64,000 nucleotides of DNA from Dankookia rubra (GCF_004355005.1 NZ_SMSJ01000007.1:1-64000), one strand, 5' to 3'; positions 32,895 to 42,430 are shown, numbered from the stretch's first letter. The notes: generated by a model not told the origin, from the letters alone. Translations and numbers: made by a program.

Positions 32895-34583
32895 ATGGAC
32901 GGGTTTGTCACCGAGACGATGCTGGACGAGAGCGAGACCGAGATGCGGGTCTCGCGCCCCCATGGCGCGCCGGCCTTCGAGGAATTGGTGGCCCGCGTCC
33001 CGGGTGAGGACCTCCCCGCCTGGGAGGAGGGCGAGACCGCCGAGGATGGCGAGGACGCGCCCGAGGAGCTGGCGGAGGAAGAGAACGAGGACGGCGAGGC
33101 CGCCCCGGCCGCCGAGGCCGCCGCCCCGGTTGCCGGCAACTACGACGAAGCCGCGCTGGGCCGGACCGACGACCCCGTCCGCATGTTCCTGCGCGAGGCG
33201 TCGCGTACCGAGCTGCTGACGCGCGAGCAGGAAGTGGCGCTGGCCCAGCGGATCGAGGCGGGGCGCGAGGCGATGCTCGGGGCGCTCGGCGCCTGCCCGG
33301 CGACCCGCGCCCAGCTGGGCGCCTGGCGCGACGCCGTCGCCGCCGGGCAGCTGCCGCTGCGCGACCTGGTGGAGCTCGAGGCCATGGCCGCCGCCGCCGA
33401 GGCGCCGGCCGAGGGCGAGGAGGGCGAGGCCGCCGAGGGCACGCTCGACCAGCGGCTGCGGCCGGAGATCCTGCTGGCCTTCGACGCCGCGCTGACCGGC
33501 AACCCGGCGGCGCCGGCGACCGAGACTGCGGCGCTGATCGCCGCGCTGCGGCTGCGCGCCGACCGGATCGAGACGCTGATCGAGGCGGTGCGCGCGGCGC
33601 ATCGCAAGCTGACCACGCTCGACGGCCGCGCGCTGCGGCTGGCGACGGCGGCCAAGGTCGGCCGCGACGACTTCCTGAAGCTGTGGGACGGCGGCGAGCC
33701 GGGCACGGCGAAGTTGGCCACCAAGCTGAAGTCGGCCGGCGCCGAGCTGCGCGGGATCCGCGCCGAGGTCGGCACGGTTGAGGCCGAGGCCGGCGTCGCC
33801 GCGCCGGAGCTGCGCCGCCTGCATGCCGAGATGAGCCGCGGCGAGCGCGACATGCGCCGCGCGAAGGAGGAGCTGACGCGGGCCAACCTGCGGCTGGTCG
33901 TCCATATCGCCCGGAAGTACCGCAACCGCGGCCTGCTGCTGGGCGACCTGATCCAGGAAGGCAATATCGGCCTGATGCGGGCGGTCGAGAAGTTCGACTG
34001 GCGCAAGGGGTTCAAGTTCTCGACCTACGCCACCTGGTGGGTGCGGCAGGCGATGACGCGCGCCATCGCCGACCAGGCGCGGACCATCCGCGTGCCGGTC
34101 CACATGGCGGAGACGGCCTCGAAGATCGCCCGGCTCGGCCGCATCCTGGCGCACCGCACGGGGCGCGAGCCGACCGCGGAGGAACTGGCGCAGCGGCTCG
34201 GCGTGCCGACCGAGAAGGTGAAGTCGGTGCAGGGCATCGTGCGCGAACCGGTCAGCCTCGATACCCCGATCGGCGAGGAGGATGACGGCCGCCTCGGCGA
34301 CCTGATCGAGGACCGCAACGCCGTCCACCCCTTCGAGGCGGTGGCGCGCTCGGGCCTGCGGGAAGCGGCAGCGCGGGTCCTGTCCGACCTGACGCCGCGC
34401 GAGGAGCGGATCCTGCGGATGCGCTTCGGCATCGGCATGGAGCGCGACCACACGCTGGAGGAGGTCGGCAAGACCTTCAACGTGACCCGCGAGCGCATCC
34501 GGCAGATCGAGGCCAAGGCGCTGAAGAAGCTGCAGAACGGCCAGCGCGGCCGGGCGCTGCGGAGCTACCTCGACCGCGGCTGA
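32895..34583 (+). CDS. Sigma-70 family RNA polymerase sigma factor, group-1-like (RpoD type)
   Basis: This 562-residue protein has the housekeeping sigma layout: region 1.2 ([20 protein letters not shown], about 91-115), a non-conserved acidic insert, region 2 ([20 protein letters not shown] to [20 protein letters not shown], about 330-400), region 3, and region 4.2 with [20 protein letters not shown] (about 515-550). The N-terminus is a short acidic segment rather than a full region 1.1. The ATG at 32895 (or GTG 32892, which is better spaced from AGGAG) is the likely start. It is not next to dnaG, so it may be a second rpoD-like factor. Two hairpins follow. Confidence 0.85.
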   Translation: MDGFVTETMLDESETEMRVSRPHGAPAFEELVARVPGEDLPAWEEGETAEDGEDAPEELAEEENEDGEAAPAAEAAAPVAGNYDEAALGRTDDPVRMFLREASRTELLTREQEVALAQRIEAGREAMLGALGACPATRAQLGAWRDAVAAGQLPLRDLVELEAMAAAAEAPAEGEEGEAAEGTLDQRLRPEILLAFDAALTGNPAAPATETAALIAALRLRADRIETLIEAVRAAHRKLTTLDGRALRLATAAKVGRDDFLKLWDGGEPGTAKLATKLKSAGAELRGIRAEVGTVEAEAGVAAPELRRLHAEMSRGERDMRRAKEELTRANLRLVVHIARKYRNRGLLLGDLIQEGNIGLMRAVEKFDWRKGFKFSTYATWWVRQAMTRAIADQARTIRVPVHMAETASKIARLGRILAHRTGREPTAEELAQRLGVPTEKVKSVQGIVREPVSLDTPIGEEDDGRLGDLIEDRNAVHPFEAVARSGLREAAARVLSDLTPREERILRMRFGIGMERDHTLEEVGKTFNVTRERIRQIEAKALKKLQNGQRGRALRSYLDRG

Positions 34584-34650
34584 GGCCGCTCGCCGCACCT
34601 TGCATCCGGCGTTCCGCCGCAAGACCGCGGGACGCGCCGGCAAGAAGGGG

Positions 34651-34704
34651 GGGCGGCCACGGGGCCGCCCTTCCTGCGTCCGGCGGGCGGGCCAGCCGCC
34701 CGCC
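34651..34704. terminator. Two hairpins between convergent genes
   Basis: GGGCGGC / GCCGCCC (34651-34670, 6-base loop, followed by TTCCT) and GGCGGGCGG / CCGCCCGCC (34682-34704, 5-base loop). They lie between the sigma factor gene and the chemoreceptor gene, which converge, and may serve both strands. Confidence 0.65.
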
Positions 34705-34709
34705 CGGCA

Positions 34710-36188
34710 TCAGCGCACCAGGACGGCAGCCGCGTCCTTGGTCTTGGTCACCGCGCCGGCGGCCTGGTGCACCGCCGAGGCGATCTCGGTGATGCTGCCC
34801 GAGACGGTCTGCACCGCATTGGCCGCCGTCTGCATGTTGGCCGACATGCTGCGGGTCACCGCGCTCTGTTCCTCGACCGCCGCGGCGGTCACCGCCACAT
34901 GCTCCCGCACCGCCTCGACCGCGCCGCGGATCGCCGTCAGCGCCGCCGCCACCGTGGCCGAGGTCGCCTGGATGCCCTCGATCTCGCGCGAGATCTGCTC
35001 GGTCGCCTTGGCCGCCTGGTTGGCCAGGTTCTTCACCTCGGACGCCACCACCGCGAAGCCCTTGCCGGCATCGCCGGCCCGCGCCGCCTCGATCGTCGCG
35101 TTCAGCGCCAGCAGGTTGATCTGCCCGGCGATGCCCTGGATCAGCCCGACCACGCCGTTCATCGACTGGGCCGCGTGGGTGAGTTGCCCGGTGCTTTCGC
35201 CGCCCGCACTGGCCTGGACGAAGGCGTCCTCGGTCGCGGTGCGCGACTTGGCCATGTTGTGGGCGATCTCGGCGATGGAGGCGGCCAGCTCCTCGGCGCT
35301 GGCGGCGACCATCTGCACGTTGCTCGAGGTTTCCTCGGCGGCCTGGATGGCCGAGCCGGCCTCCCGCGTCGACAGGTCGATGGCGCCGTCGATCTCGCCG
35401 AAATTGATGTCGATGAGCTTCTTGAGATCGGCGAGCAGGGCGATCTGGTGGGTGACGTCGTTGGCGAATTTCACCACCTTGGTGACCTTGCCGTGGACAT
35501 CCAGGATGGGGCTGTAGGAACCCTCGATCCAGACCGGCTTGCCGCCCTTGCCGACGCGGCGGAACTGGCCGACCTGCGCCTCGCCGCGACGCAGCGCCGC
35601 CCAGAACTCCTTGTATTCGGGGCTGTCGCGATGGGCCGGCTCGACGAAGATGGCGTGCTTCTGGCCGCGGATCTCGGCCAGGGTATAGCCCATGGCCTTG
35701 AGGAAGTTCTCGTTGGCGTCCAGCACGGTGCCGTCGAGGCTGAAGGCGATGAAGGCTTGGGCTCTGTCGACCGCCTTCATCTGCGCCGCGAAGTCGAGGT
35801 TGAGCAGCCGCTCCTTCGCATCCGCCCATTCCACGACGTAGCCGAGCCGCCGGCCATCCTGCCGCAGCGGGCTGACCAGCAGGTCGAAGGCGTGCGGCCC
35901 AACCTGGATGGTCGCGGCATGCGGCTTCTCCAGCCCCGCCAGCATCCTCCGCTGGTGAGTCGGATTCTTGTGGAAGACGTCGATGTTGCTGCCGATCAGG
36001 GTGGCGAGGCTGAAGCGCGGCAGCTCCCGGCGCAGGTCGGCCTCGACGTCCCGCATGAGCTCGACGACGGCCGGGTTCATGTAGGTGATGGTGAGATCGT
36101 CATCGGCTATCATGATCCGGGCCCGCACCGCGTCGAGGGCGGCGAGCCTGGGTGTCGTACCGGTGTCGCGCTTGAAGCTGCCGAACAT
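34710..36188 (-). CDS. Soluble methyl-accepting chemotaxis protein with two PAS domains
   Basis: This 492-residue receptor has no transmembrane segment. PAS1 spans about residues 20-120 ([20 protein letters not shown]) and PAS2 about 135-245 ([20 protein letters not shown]). The signalling domain follows, with the hairpin tip [20 protein letters not shown]. It should sense a cytoplasmic cue such as redox or oxygen through the PAS domains and control CheA. It resembles aerotaxis-type receptors, but no haem or FAD ligand can be assigned. No che operon is in the window. Confidence 0.9.
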   Translation of the reverse strand: MFGSFKRDTGTTPRLAALDAVRARIMIADDDLTITYMNPAVVELMRDVEADLRRELPRFSLATLIGSNIDVFHKNPTHQRRMLAGLEKPHAATIQVGPHAFDLLVSPLRQDGRRLGYVVEWADAKERLLNLDFAAQMKAVDRAQAFIAFSLDGTVLDANENFLKAMGYTLAEIRGQKHAIFVEPAHRDSPEYKEFWAALRRGEAQVGQFRRVGKGGKPVWIEGSYSPILDVHGKVTKVVKFANDVTHQIALLADLKKLIDINFGEIDGAIDLSTREAGSAIQAAEETSSNVQMVAASAEELAASIAEIAHNMAKSRTATEDAFVQASAGGESTGQLTHAAQSMNGVVGLIQGIAGQINLLALNATIEAARAGDAGKGFAVVASEVKNLANQAAKATEQISREIEGIQATSATVAAALTAIRGAVEAVREHVAVTAAAVEEQSAVTRSMSANMQTAANAVQTVSGSITEIASAVHQAAGAVTKTKDAAAVLVR

Positions 36189-36285
36189 CGAGGAGTCCTT
36201 CCTACCACTGCCCCGATGTCACAGCAGCGCTGCTAACGGCCGGTGAACATGACAGCCTCTTCATGTAACGGGCTCGGTTTGCCCG

Positions 36286-37581
36286 TCAGGCGACCCGGCC
36301 CGTCGCCACGAAGCCCTCCTGGTCATTGGCGGCGTCCGCCACATCCTCCGGCTCCGGCGCCATCTCGCCCTCCCACTTGCCGACCACCGCGGTCGCCAGG
36401 GAATTGCCGATGACGTTGGTCGCCGAGCGCCCCATGTCGAGGAACTGGTCGATGCCGATGATCAGCAGCAGCCCGGCCTCGGGGATGTTGAAGGTCGCCA
36501 GCGTCGCGGCGATGACCACCAGCGAGGCCCGCGGCACCCCGGCCATCCCCTTGCTGGTCAGCATCAGCAGCAGCAGCATGGTGATCTGCTGGCCCATGGA
36601 GAGCTCGATGTTGTAGGCCTGGGCGATGAAGATGGTGGCGAAGGTGCAGTACATCATCGAGCCGTCGAGGTTGAAGCTGTACCCGAGCGGCAGGACGAAG
36701 CTGATCACCTTCCGCGACACCGGGAAGCGCACCAGCTGTTCCATCAGCTGCGGATAGGCGGCCTCGGAGCTCGCGGTGCTGAAGGCGAGCAGGAAGGGCT
36801 GGCGGATCAGGCTGATCAGCTCGAAGACCCGGCGGCCGAAGATCAGGAAGCCGACCAGGGCCAGCAGGCACCAGAGGATCGCCAGGCCGAGGTAGAATTC
36901 GGCGACGAAGACCCCGTAGGTGACCAGGATGCCGAGCCCCTGCGTCGTGATGATCGCCGCCATCGAGGCGAAGACCGCGAGCGGCGCCAGCAGCATGATG
37001 TAGCCGGTCACCTTGAGGATGACGTGGCTGATCTCCTCGCACCAGGCGACCACCGTCCTCGCCTTCTCCCCGAGCGCGGCGCAGGCGACGCCGAAGAAGA
37101 TGGAGAAGACCACGATCTGCAGGATCTCGTTGGTTGCCATCGCCTCGAAGATCGAGCGCGGCACCAGGTGGGCGACGAAGTCCTTGAGCGAGAGCGAGGA
37201 GGTGCCGACCCCGCTCGCCGCCGCCGCGTCGGGCAGCGGCATGTCGAGCCGCGCCCCTGGCTGCAGGATGTTCACCAGCACCATGCCGAGCAGCAGCGAG
37301 ACGACCGAGGCCGAGACGAACCAGAGCATCGCCTTGGCGCCGATCCGCCCGACCGCCCGCGTGTCGCCCATATGCGCGACGCCGACGACGAGGGTCGAGA
37401 AGACCAGCGGCGCGATGATCATCTTGATCAGCCGCAGGAAGATGTCGGTGACGAGGGAGATGTAGCCGGCGATCGACTTCGCCGTCGCGGGGTTCGGCCA
37501 GAGGATGTGGCAGAAATGGCCCACCAGGATCCCGAGGACCATGCCGGCCATGATCAGGATCGTCAGCCGCTGCGTCCGCAT
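36286..37581 (-). CDS. Dicarboxylate/amino acid:cation symporter (DAACS family)
   Basis: This 431-residue protein has about eight transmembrane helices plus re-entrant loops, as in GltPh/DctA/GltP. Key motifs are present: the serine-rich tip STASSEAAYPQLM, SFNLDGSMMYCTF (NLDGS), AGVPRASLV, and DQFLDMGRSATNVIGN (substrate and cation site). The DMGRSATNV form, with Arg, fits dicarboxylate or acidic amino acid transport. The start at 37581 has GGAGGG 8 bases upstream. A copy of the dispersed repeat lies just upstream. Confidence 0.92.
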   Translation of the reverse strand: MRTQRLTILIMAGMVLGILVGHFCHILWPNPATAKSIAGYISLVTDIFLRLIKMIIAPLVFSTLVVGVAHMGDTRAVGRIGAKAMLWFVSASVVSLLLGMVLVNILQPGARLDMPLPDAAAASGVGTSSLSLKDFVAHLVPRSIFEAMATNEILQIVVFSIFFGVACAALGEKARTVVAWCEEISHVILKVTGYIMLLAPLAVFASMAAIITTQGLGILVTYGVFVAEFYLGLAILWCLLALVGFLIFGRRVFELISLIRQPFLLAFSTASSEAAYPQLMEQLVRFPVSRKVISFVLPLGYSFNLDGSMMYCTFATIFIAQAYNIELSMGQQITMLLLLMLTSKGMAGVPRASLVVIAATLATFNIPEAGLLLIIGIDQFLDMGRSATNVIGNSLATAVVGKWEGEMAPEPEDVADAANDQEGFVATGRVA

Positions 37582-37663
37582 GCGCCGCCCTCCGGACCCC
37601 GGGCGGCGCCCGGATGCGCCGCGGGGTGAGAAGCTAGCGCCGGCGCTGCGGCAGGGTTTCAGG

Positions 37664-37795
37664 CGGGTAGGCAGGGCGAAGGCTATTCCCCGGGCCCCGC
37701 CCTTCGCTTCCTGGGGAGCGGAGGCCGCCGCGCGGCGGCTGCCGAGTCGGGACAATCGACGAGGGGGCCGGGGAGAACGGCGTCTCCCCGGCCTT
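37664..37795 (+). repeat. Dispersed palindromic intergenic repeat, copy C (diverged)
   Basis: This copy keeps the order GGCAGGGCGAAGGCTATTCC, CCGCCGCGCGGCGG, GAGTCGGGA, GACGAGGGGGCC and the terminal hairpin CCGGGGAGA-acggcg-TCTCCCCGG. It is the most diverged of the four. It lies between the symporter start and the stop of the DUF2382 gene, in the opposite orientation to that gene. Confidence 0.75.
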
Positions 37796-37804
37796 GCTCT
37801 GCCG

Positions 37805-38656
37805 TCAGATGTCCCGCGCGCGCTCCTTGTCCGCCGGCGTGGCGGTGCGGGCGGCGCCGGTCTTGCGGTCGTCGTCCACCTCGACCTCGGTATGCCGGAC
37901 GGTGTCGCGGACGGTCTCGGTGTGCTCCTCCGCGGTCTTCCGGAGGCTCACCTCCTCCGTCACCCGTGCCTCCTTGGCGATGACGGCCTCCTCGGCGCGC
38001 TCGGTCGCCTCGATCGTGCGCTCGCCGAAGGCGGCCTCGGTGCCGGAGAGCGGCCGGTCGACCGGGCGGCGCTCGACCTGCACGTGTTCCTCGCGGAGGG
38101 TCACCTGCTCCTGCACCGGGGTCTCGACGACGTAGCTGCGGATGCGGACGCGGCCATGCCCGACCTCCCGCTTGCCGACGCGCAGCCGCTCCTCGATCAC
38201 CGGGATGCTGGCCTCGTCGTTCGCCGCGCCGAGCTGCTGCACCTGGCCCTGGCCGGTGGTGGCGCCGGCGGAGGTGCCCATGGCAGTGCGCGTGGCGGCA
38301 GCGCCGGTGGCGGTGCCCGCGGCGGCGACCGGCGCGGCCGCGCCGCTCCAGCCTTCCTTCCGCCAGGCCGCCTCGCGCTCGTCGAGGTCGACGGCACCAC
38401 TGTTCTCCAGCGCCGCGGCGACCTCCTCGAAGCGGCCATCCGGCACCTCCGCATGCACCACGCCGCCGCCGCGGCGGAAGCCCTCGCTGAGCACGACGGC
38501 ATCCTCGTCCGGCAGGCCGAGACCGGCCATGCGGCTGCTGTCGCTGCGGGCGTCGAAGACCTCGCCCCTGACACCGGGGACATGGCGGGCCAGGTCGTGC
38601 GCGGCGCGCTCGGCGGTCTGCACATCGTCGAAATAGGCGGTGATGGTCCGGGTCAT
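37805..38656 (-). CDS. YsnF/AvaK (DUF2382) stress-type protein
   Basis: This 283-residue protein has an N-terminal 17M-like stress domain (ITAYFDDVQTAERAAHDLAR, residues 1-90), an Ala/Thr/Gly-rich linker, and a C-terminal DUF2382 domain (IPVIEERLRVGKREV, then HTETVRDTVRHTEVEVDDD) of highly charged strands. The start at 38656 has GGAG at 8 bases. Family members are linked to stress and photosynthetic-reaction-centre-like PRC proteins, without a defined activity. A near-consensus EcfG promoter lies 58 bases upstream. Confidence 0.85.
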   Translation of the reverse strand: MTRTITAYFDDVQTAERAAHDLARHVPGVRGEVFDARSDSSRMAGLGLPDEDAVVLSEGFRRGGGVVHAEVPDGRFEEVAAALENSGAVDLDEREAAWRKEGWSGAAAPVAAAGTATGAAATRTAMGTSAGATTGQGQVQQLGAANDEASIPVIEERLRVGKREVGHGRVRIRSYVVETPVQEQVTLREEHVQVERRPVDRPLSGTEAAFGERTIEATERAEEAVIAKEARVTEEVSLRKTAEEHTETVRDTVRHTEVEVDDDRKTGAARTATPADKERARDI

Positions 38657-38713
38657 TGAAAATCTCCGCGTTTCATATCCGGGTCTGCCGAAAGCTCCGG
38701 CAGGTCGCGGGCT

Positions 38714-38738
38714 AACGGGCGGGGCATCGGGCCGTTCG
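38714..38738 (-). promoter_or_regulatory. Candidate EcfG general-stress promoter (one mismatch)
   Basis: On the minus strand, CGAAC (38738-38734), a 16-base spacer and CGTT (38717-38714). The consensus is GGAAC-N16/17-CGTT. The distance from -10 to the DUF2382 start (about 57 bases) equals that of the exact site at 61280-61304 to its gene. Confidence 0.5.
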
Positions 38739-38836
38739 TTGCGGGCGGGCGAGGAAGGCCGGGAATTCCAGCAGGTAAGTCGGCTTCGCGGCCTGGTCGG
38801 TCGGACTCCCCGCCTCTTCGCCTGGGCAGCGGCTGG

Positions 38837-38865
38837 TTGAATTGCGATACGGTTCAGATTATAGG
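38837..38865 (+). promoter_or_regulatory. Candidate orphan sigma-70 promoter
   Basis: TTGAAT, 17-base spacer, TATAGG. Each hexamer matches consensus at four of six positions. It points into a 320-base stretch without plus-strand genes. Confidence 0.3.
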
Positions 38866-39130
38866 AATATAGTCTAGGCGCGGCCAGTCCGGGCTGCACC
38901 GCCGGATCCCGGCGCCATGTCGCCCTTGGCATTCAATGCAACCCTACCTGGCGCCTGCCGTGCGGTGCGGGGCGTGTTCCCCTTGCGGTGCCGGAGGTGG
39001 AACCGGTGCCTCGGTTGCTTCCGCCCGGAAGGCCGGAAAGCGTCATTCAAAGATAAAATTCCTGAATACCAAAAACCCCTTGGGGCGGACCCGGCCGCCG
39101 GGGCCGGCGTCCGGGTGAAAGGGCCGCGAT

Positions 39131-39180
39131 GGCCTCAACCCGGTTGAGCTGGATTGAGCCGAATTGAGCGAATTGAGGCC
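39131..39180. repeat. Helically phased TTGAG array with nested inverted repeats
   Basis: TTGAG occurs at 39144, 39154, 39164 and 39173, spaced 10, 10 and 9 bases. A CTCAACC-C-GGTTGAG dyad (39134-39148) opens the array, and GGCCTCAA (39131-39138) also matches TTGAGGCC (39173-39180). Alternative pairings are therefore possible in RNA. It ends 8 bases beyond the stop of the binding-protein gene at 39188. Confidence 0.7.
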
Positions 39181-39187
39181 GGCCCGC

Positions 39188-40225
39188 TCAGGCCTTGCCG
39201 ATGCCCTTGTTGACCAATGACAGGTCGAAGGCCTTCCGCCAGTCGAGCGCCGCCGGCAGCACCCCGACATCGGCCATCGCCGCGTGGAAGCGCTGCCAGC
39301 GCGCCTCGGTCATGGCGCCGATGCCGAGGGTCGCGGCATCGCCCGAGCGGACGATGCCGGCCTCGTTCATCATCAGGGTGCCGAAGGCGATGAGGTCGTC
39401 GCCCATCTCCGGGTTGTGCGCCTTGATCAGCGCATTGGCCGGCGCGGTGTCGAAGCCCCCGGCCGGGCCCTTCAGGTACTGGTCCCAGCCGGCCATGGTG
39501 GCGTCGACGAAGCGCTGGATGACCTCGCGCCGCCCGGCGAGCGTCTTCGCGCCGATGTTGATCGTGGTGCCGTAATTCTCGAAGCCGGCATCGTGCAGCA
39601 GCAGCATGTCGGGCCTGACCCCGGCCTGGCGGATGGTGAAGGGCTCCGATCCCAGGTAGCCCTGCTGGATCACCTGCCTGTCCGCCAGGAAGGGCTGCAG
39701 GTTGAAGGTATAGGGCCGCAGCTGGTCCTCCTTCAGCCCGTACTTCCTCACCAGGAAGGGCCACCAGGTCACCCGCGCCTCGGCCCCGACCAGGATGGTG
39801 CGGCCGCGCAGCGCCTCGAAGTCGGTGAAGCCGGTGTCCGGGTGGGCGATCAGGACCTGCATGTCCTTCTGAAAGATCGCGCCGATGCAGAGGAAGGGGA
39901 TGCCCTCCCGCACGAAGTTCAGCGCCGCGAGCCCGTTGCCCATGGCCATGTCGACCCGGCCGCCGAGCAGCAGCTGGGCCGGGTTGATCTGCGGCCCGCC
40001 GGTGCGCAGCTCGACCTCGAGCCCTGCGGCGCGATAGAGCCCGGCGGCCTGGGCCTGGTAGAAGCCGCCGTGTTCCGCCTGGGCGCGCCAGTTGGTGACG
40101 AAGCTGACCTTGTCCAGCTTCGGCTGGGCCCGGGCGGGGAAGGGGGCGGCGGCCAGCAGCGGCGCCCCGGCGCCGAGCAGGCCGAGCGCCGCGCGGCGCG
40201 AGACGGTGAAGCGGTGCCTGGTCAT
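39188..40225 (-). CDS. NMT1/THI5-like ABC transporter substrate-binding protein
   Basis: This 345-residue exported protein has a twin-arginine-type signal (SRRAALGLLGAG, cleavage near ARAQ, residue 34) and an NMT1/THI5-like binding fold: VSFVTNWRAQAEHGGFYQAQ, then LGGRVDMAMGNGLAALN. Members bind pyrimidine precursors, riboflavin-like or sulfonate ligands. The TNWxAxxEHGGFY motif is typical of the riboflavin/thiamine-precursor type. No ABC permease or ATPase gene is adjacent, which is unusual. The ligand is unknown. Confidence 0.85.
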   Translation of the reverse strand: MTRHRFTVSRRAALGLLGAGAPLLAAAPFPARAQPKLDKVSFVTNWRAQAEHGGFYQAQAAGLYRAAGLEVELRTGGPQINPAQLLLGGRVDMAMGNGLAALNFVREGIPFLCIGAIFQKDMQVLIAHPDTGFTDFEALRGRTILVGAEARVTWWPFLVRKYGLKEDQLRPYTFNLQPFLADRQVIQQGYLGSEPFTIRQAGVRPDMLLLHDAGFENYGTTINIGAKTLAGRREVIQRFVDATMAGWDQYLKGPAGGFDTAPANALIKAHNPEMGDDLIAFGTLMMNEAGIVRSGDAATLGIGAMTEARWQRFHAAMADVGVLPAALDWRKAFDLSLVNKGIGKA

Positions 40226-40313
40226 CTGGTCGGTTCCCCCCGGAGAGCCTTTGGCTTCCGGAAAGGTGGCACGCCCAGCCGCCGACGCAAGCGCCAGCGG
40301 GCCGGGGCGGGTC

Positions 40314-40754
40314 CTACCGCCGCAGCCCGAGCGGCCTGAGCAGCATCAGCGCCACGCCGAAGCCCCAGGCGCCGTTGTAGAGCAGGCCGCGCCAGGGGAT
40401 GGCGCCGTTCCAGGTCGGCAGGCCCTTCAGCCAGGGCACCAGCGACACCGCGACGGCGGTCAGCGCCAGGGCGCCGAAGAGGGTGGAGAACAGGATTGCC
40501 GGCGGCCGCAGCGTCACCAGGATCAGGGTCAGCACCATGCCCCAGACCCCGCCCCAGAAGGCCTGGGACAGGACCATCGGCACGCCGAGCGGCTTGGTCG
40601 GTGCCATGGCGAAGGGTGCCGAGGTCTTGCCGAAGACCGAGACCACCGCCGGGATGTCGTTCCCGAGGTGATGGAGCAGGAAGGCGGTGCCCTGGTGGAA
40701 GACCAGGACCGCGACGAAGCCGGCGACGAAGCCGAGGAGAAGGGAGCGAGGCAT
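40314..40754 (-). CDS. Conserved integral membrane protein, unknown function
   Basis: This 146-residue protein has four predicted transmembrane helices, starting MPRSLLLGFVAGFVAVLVFH. Conserved-looking features include FHQGTAFLLHHLG near helix 1 and LGVPMVLSQAFWGGVWGM. I do not recognise a named family. It lies 88 bases upstream of the binding-protein gene on the same strand, and is divergent from the ThDP enzyme. Confidence 0.65.
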   Translation of the reverse strand: MPRSLLLGFVAGFVAVLVFHQGTAFLLHHLGNDIPAVVSVFGKTSAPFAMAPTKPLGVPMVLSQAFWGGVWGMVLTLILVTLRPPAILFSTLFGALALTAVAVSLVPWLKGLPTWNGAIPWRGLLYNGAWGFGVALMLLRPLGLRR

Positions 40755-40882
40755 AGGCGACGCTAGGGCCGGTTCGCCGTGGCTGTCACCCCACCCCGTC
40801 CCGCGGCGCGGCCCGGGGCATCTTGCGGCATGCCGCCGCCCCGCGCACCCTGCGTCCGACACCGCGAGGGAAGGGAACTGCC

Positions 40883-42421
40883 GTGAACGGAGCCGAAAGC
40901 CTGGTCAAGACGCTGCTGGGGAGCGGCGTCGATGTCTGCTTCGCCAATCCCGGCACCAGCGAGATGCACTTCGTCGCCGCGCTGGACCGCGTCCCTGGCA
41001 TGCGCTGCGTCCTCGGCCTGCAGGAGAACGTCGTCACCGGCGCCGCCGACGGCTACTGGCGGATGGCGGACAAGCCGGCCGCGACGCTGCTGCATTGCGG
41101 CCCGGGCCTGGCCAATGGCCTCGCCGGCCTGCACGACGCGCGGCGCGCGCGCAGCGGCGTCGTCAACGTGGTCGGCGACCAGGCGGTCTACCACCGCCCC
41201 TTCGACGCGCCGCTGACCGCGGATGCCGAGGGTTGGGCGCGCGGCGTCTCCGCCTTCGTCCGCACCTCCTCCCGCGCCGAGGATGTCGGCGCCGATGCCG
41301 CGATGGCGGTGCAGGCGGCGCGGACCTCGCCCGGCCAGGTGGCGACGCTGATCCTGCCCTCCGACAGTTCCTGGAACGAGGGCGGCGTGGTCGGCGCGGC
41401 GCTGACCGTCCCGGCGGTGCCGCAGGCCGACCCGCACCAGGTGGAGCAGGCGGCGCGGGTGCTGCGCAGCGGGAAGAACGTGCTGCTGCTGCTCGGCGGC
41501 CTGGCGCTCCGGGAAGCGGCGCAGGTCCAGGCCAACCGGATCGCCGCCGCGACCGGCTGCCGACTGCTGGCCGAGGGCTCCAATGCCCGCATCCAGCGCG
41601 GCCAGGGCCGGCTGATGCTGGACCGGGTGCCCTATGTGAACGAGCAGGCGGTGGCGGCCCTGAAGGGCGTCGAGCACCTGGTGCTGGTCAATGCCAAGGA
41701 GCCGATCGGCTTCTTCGGCTATCCCGGCAAGCCCAGCCGCTTCTGGCCGCCGGGATGCGAGCTGCACCTGCTGACCCGCCTCGACCAGGATGCCGAGGGC
41801 GCGCTGCGGGCGCTGGCCGATGCGCTCGGCGCGCCGAAGGCGGCGATGCCGAACCCGGGCCCGCGGCCGCAGGCGCCGCGCGGCGCCCTCAGCCCCGAGG
41901 GCCTGGCCCGCACCGTTGCGGCGCTGATGCCCGAGAATTCGGTGATCGTCGATGAATCCGTGACCTATGGCCGCGGCTTCTTCCCCGAGACCTATGCCGC
42001 CCCGGCGCATGACTGGCTGCAGAATTGCGGCGGCGCCATCGGCTATGGCCCGCCGGTCGCGGTGGGGGCGGCGATCGGTGCCGGGGGCCGGCGCGTCGTC
42101 GCCCTGCAGGCCGACGGCAGCGCCATGTACACGCCGCAGGCGCTCTGGACCCAGGCGCGGGAGAAACTGCCGGTGACCACGGTGCTGCTGTCCAATCGCA
42201 AGTACCAGATCCTGATTGGCGAGTACCAGAACGTTGGCGCCAACCCGGGCCGGACGGCGATGGACATGCTCGACCTCGGCAATCCCGATATCGGCTGGGT
42301 GCAGCTGGCCAATTCGATGGGGGTGGAAGCGGCGCAGGCCAGCACCCTGGATCAGCTCGGCGACCTGATGGCGCAGTCCTTCGCGCGGCCGGGACCCTTC
42401 CTGATCGAGTTGATGATCTGA
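40883..42421 (+). CDS. Thiamine-diphosphate-dependent enzyme (acetolactate synthase-like)
   Basis: This 512-residue protein has the three-domain build of the acetolactate synthase/benzoylformate decarboxylase family. The N-terminal catalytic Glu lies in GLQENVVTGAADGY, and the ThDP-binding motif is LQADGSAMYTPQALW to SNRKYQILIGEY, with ADG in place of the usual GDG. No FAD-specific feature is clear. It could be a decarboxylase or carboligase; sequence does not settle the substrate. The GTG start at 40883 has AAGGGA 8 bases upstream. Two strong hairpins follow. Confidence 0.82.
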   Translation: MNGAESLVKTLLGSGVDVCFANPGTSEMHFVAALDRVPGMRCVLGLQENVVTGAADGYWRMADKPAATLLHCGPGLANGLAGLHDARRARSGVVNVVGDQAVYHRPFDAPLTADAEGWARGVSAFVRTSSRAEDVGADAAMAVQAARTSPGQVATLILPSDSSWNEGGVVGAALTVPAVPQADPHQVEQAARVLRSGKNVLLLLGGLALREAAQVQANRIAAATGCRLLAEGSNARIQRGQGRLMLDRVPYVNEQAVAALKGVEHLVLVNAKEPIGFFGYPGKPSRFWPPGCELHLLTRLDQDAEGALRALADALGAPKAAMPNPGPRPQAPRGALSPEGLARTVAALMPENSVIVDESVTYGRGFFPETYAAPAHDWLQNCGGAIGYGPPVAVGAAIGAGGRRVVALQADGSAMYTPQALWTQAREKLPVTTVLLSNRKYQILIGEYQNVGANPGRTAMDMLDLGNPDIGWVQLANSMGVEAAQASTLDQLGDLMAQSFARPGPFLIELMI

Positions 42422-42430
42422 CCCGGACTG

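Larger units (their letters stand above)
38657..39187. other. Intergenic region with AT-rich island and possible orphan promoter
   Basis: About 530 bases with no convincing gene. An AT-rich island at 38837-38880 contains TTGAAT (38837-38842), 17 bases, TATAGG (38860-38865) on the plus strand, although no plus-strand gene follows; a small RNA is possible. On the minus strand, TATAAT occurs at 38858-38863. Near 39070, CCCC-AA-GGGG plus TTTTT on the minus strand is a weak terminator-like element for the gene ending at 39188. Confidence 0.45.
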
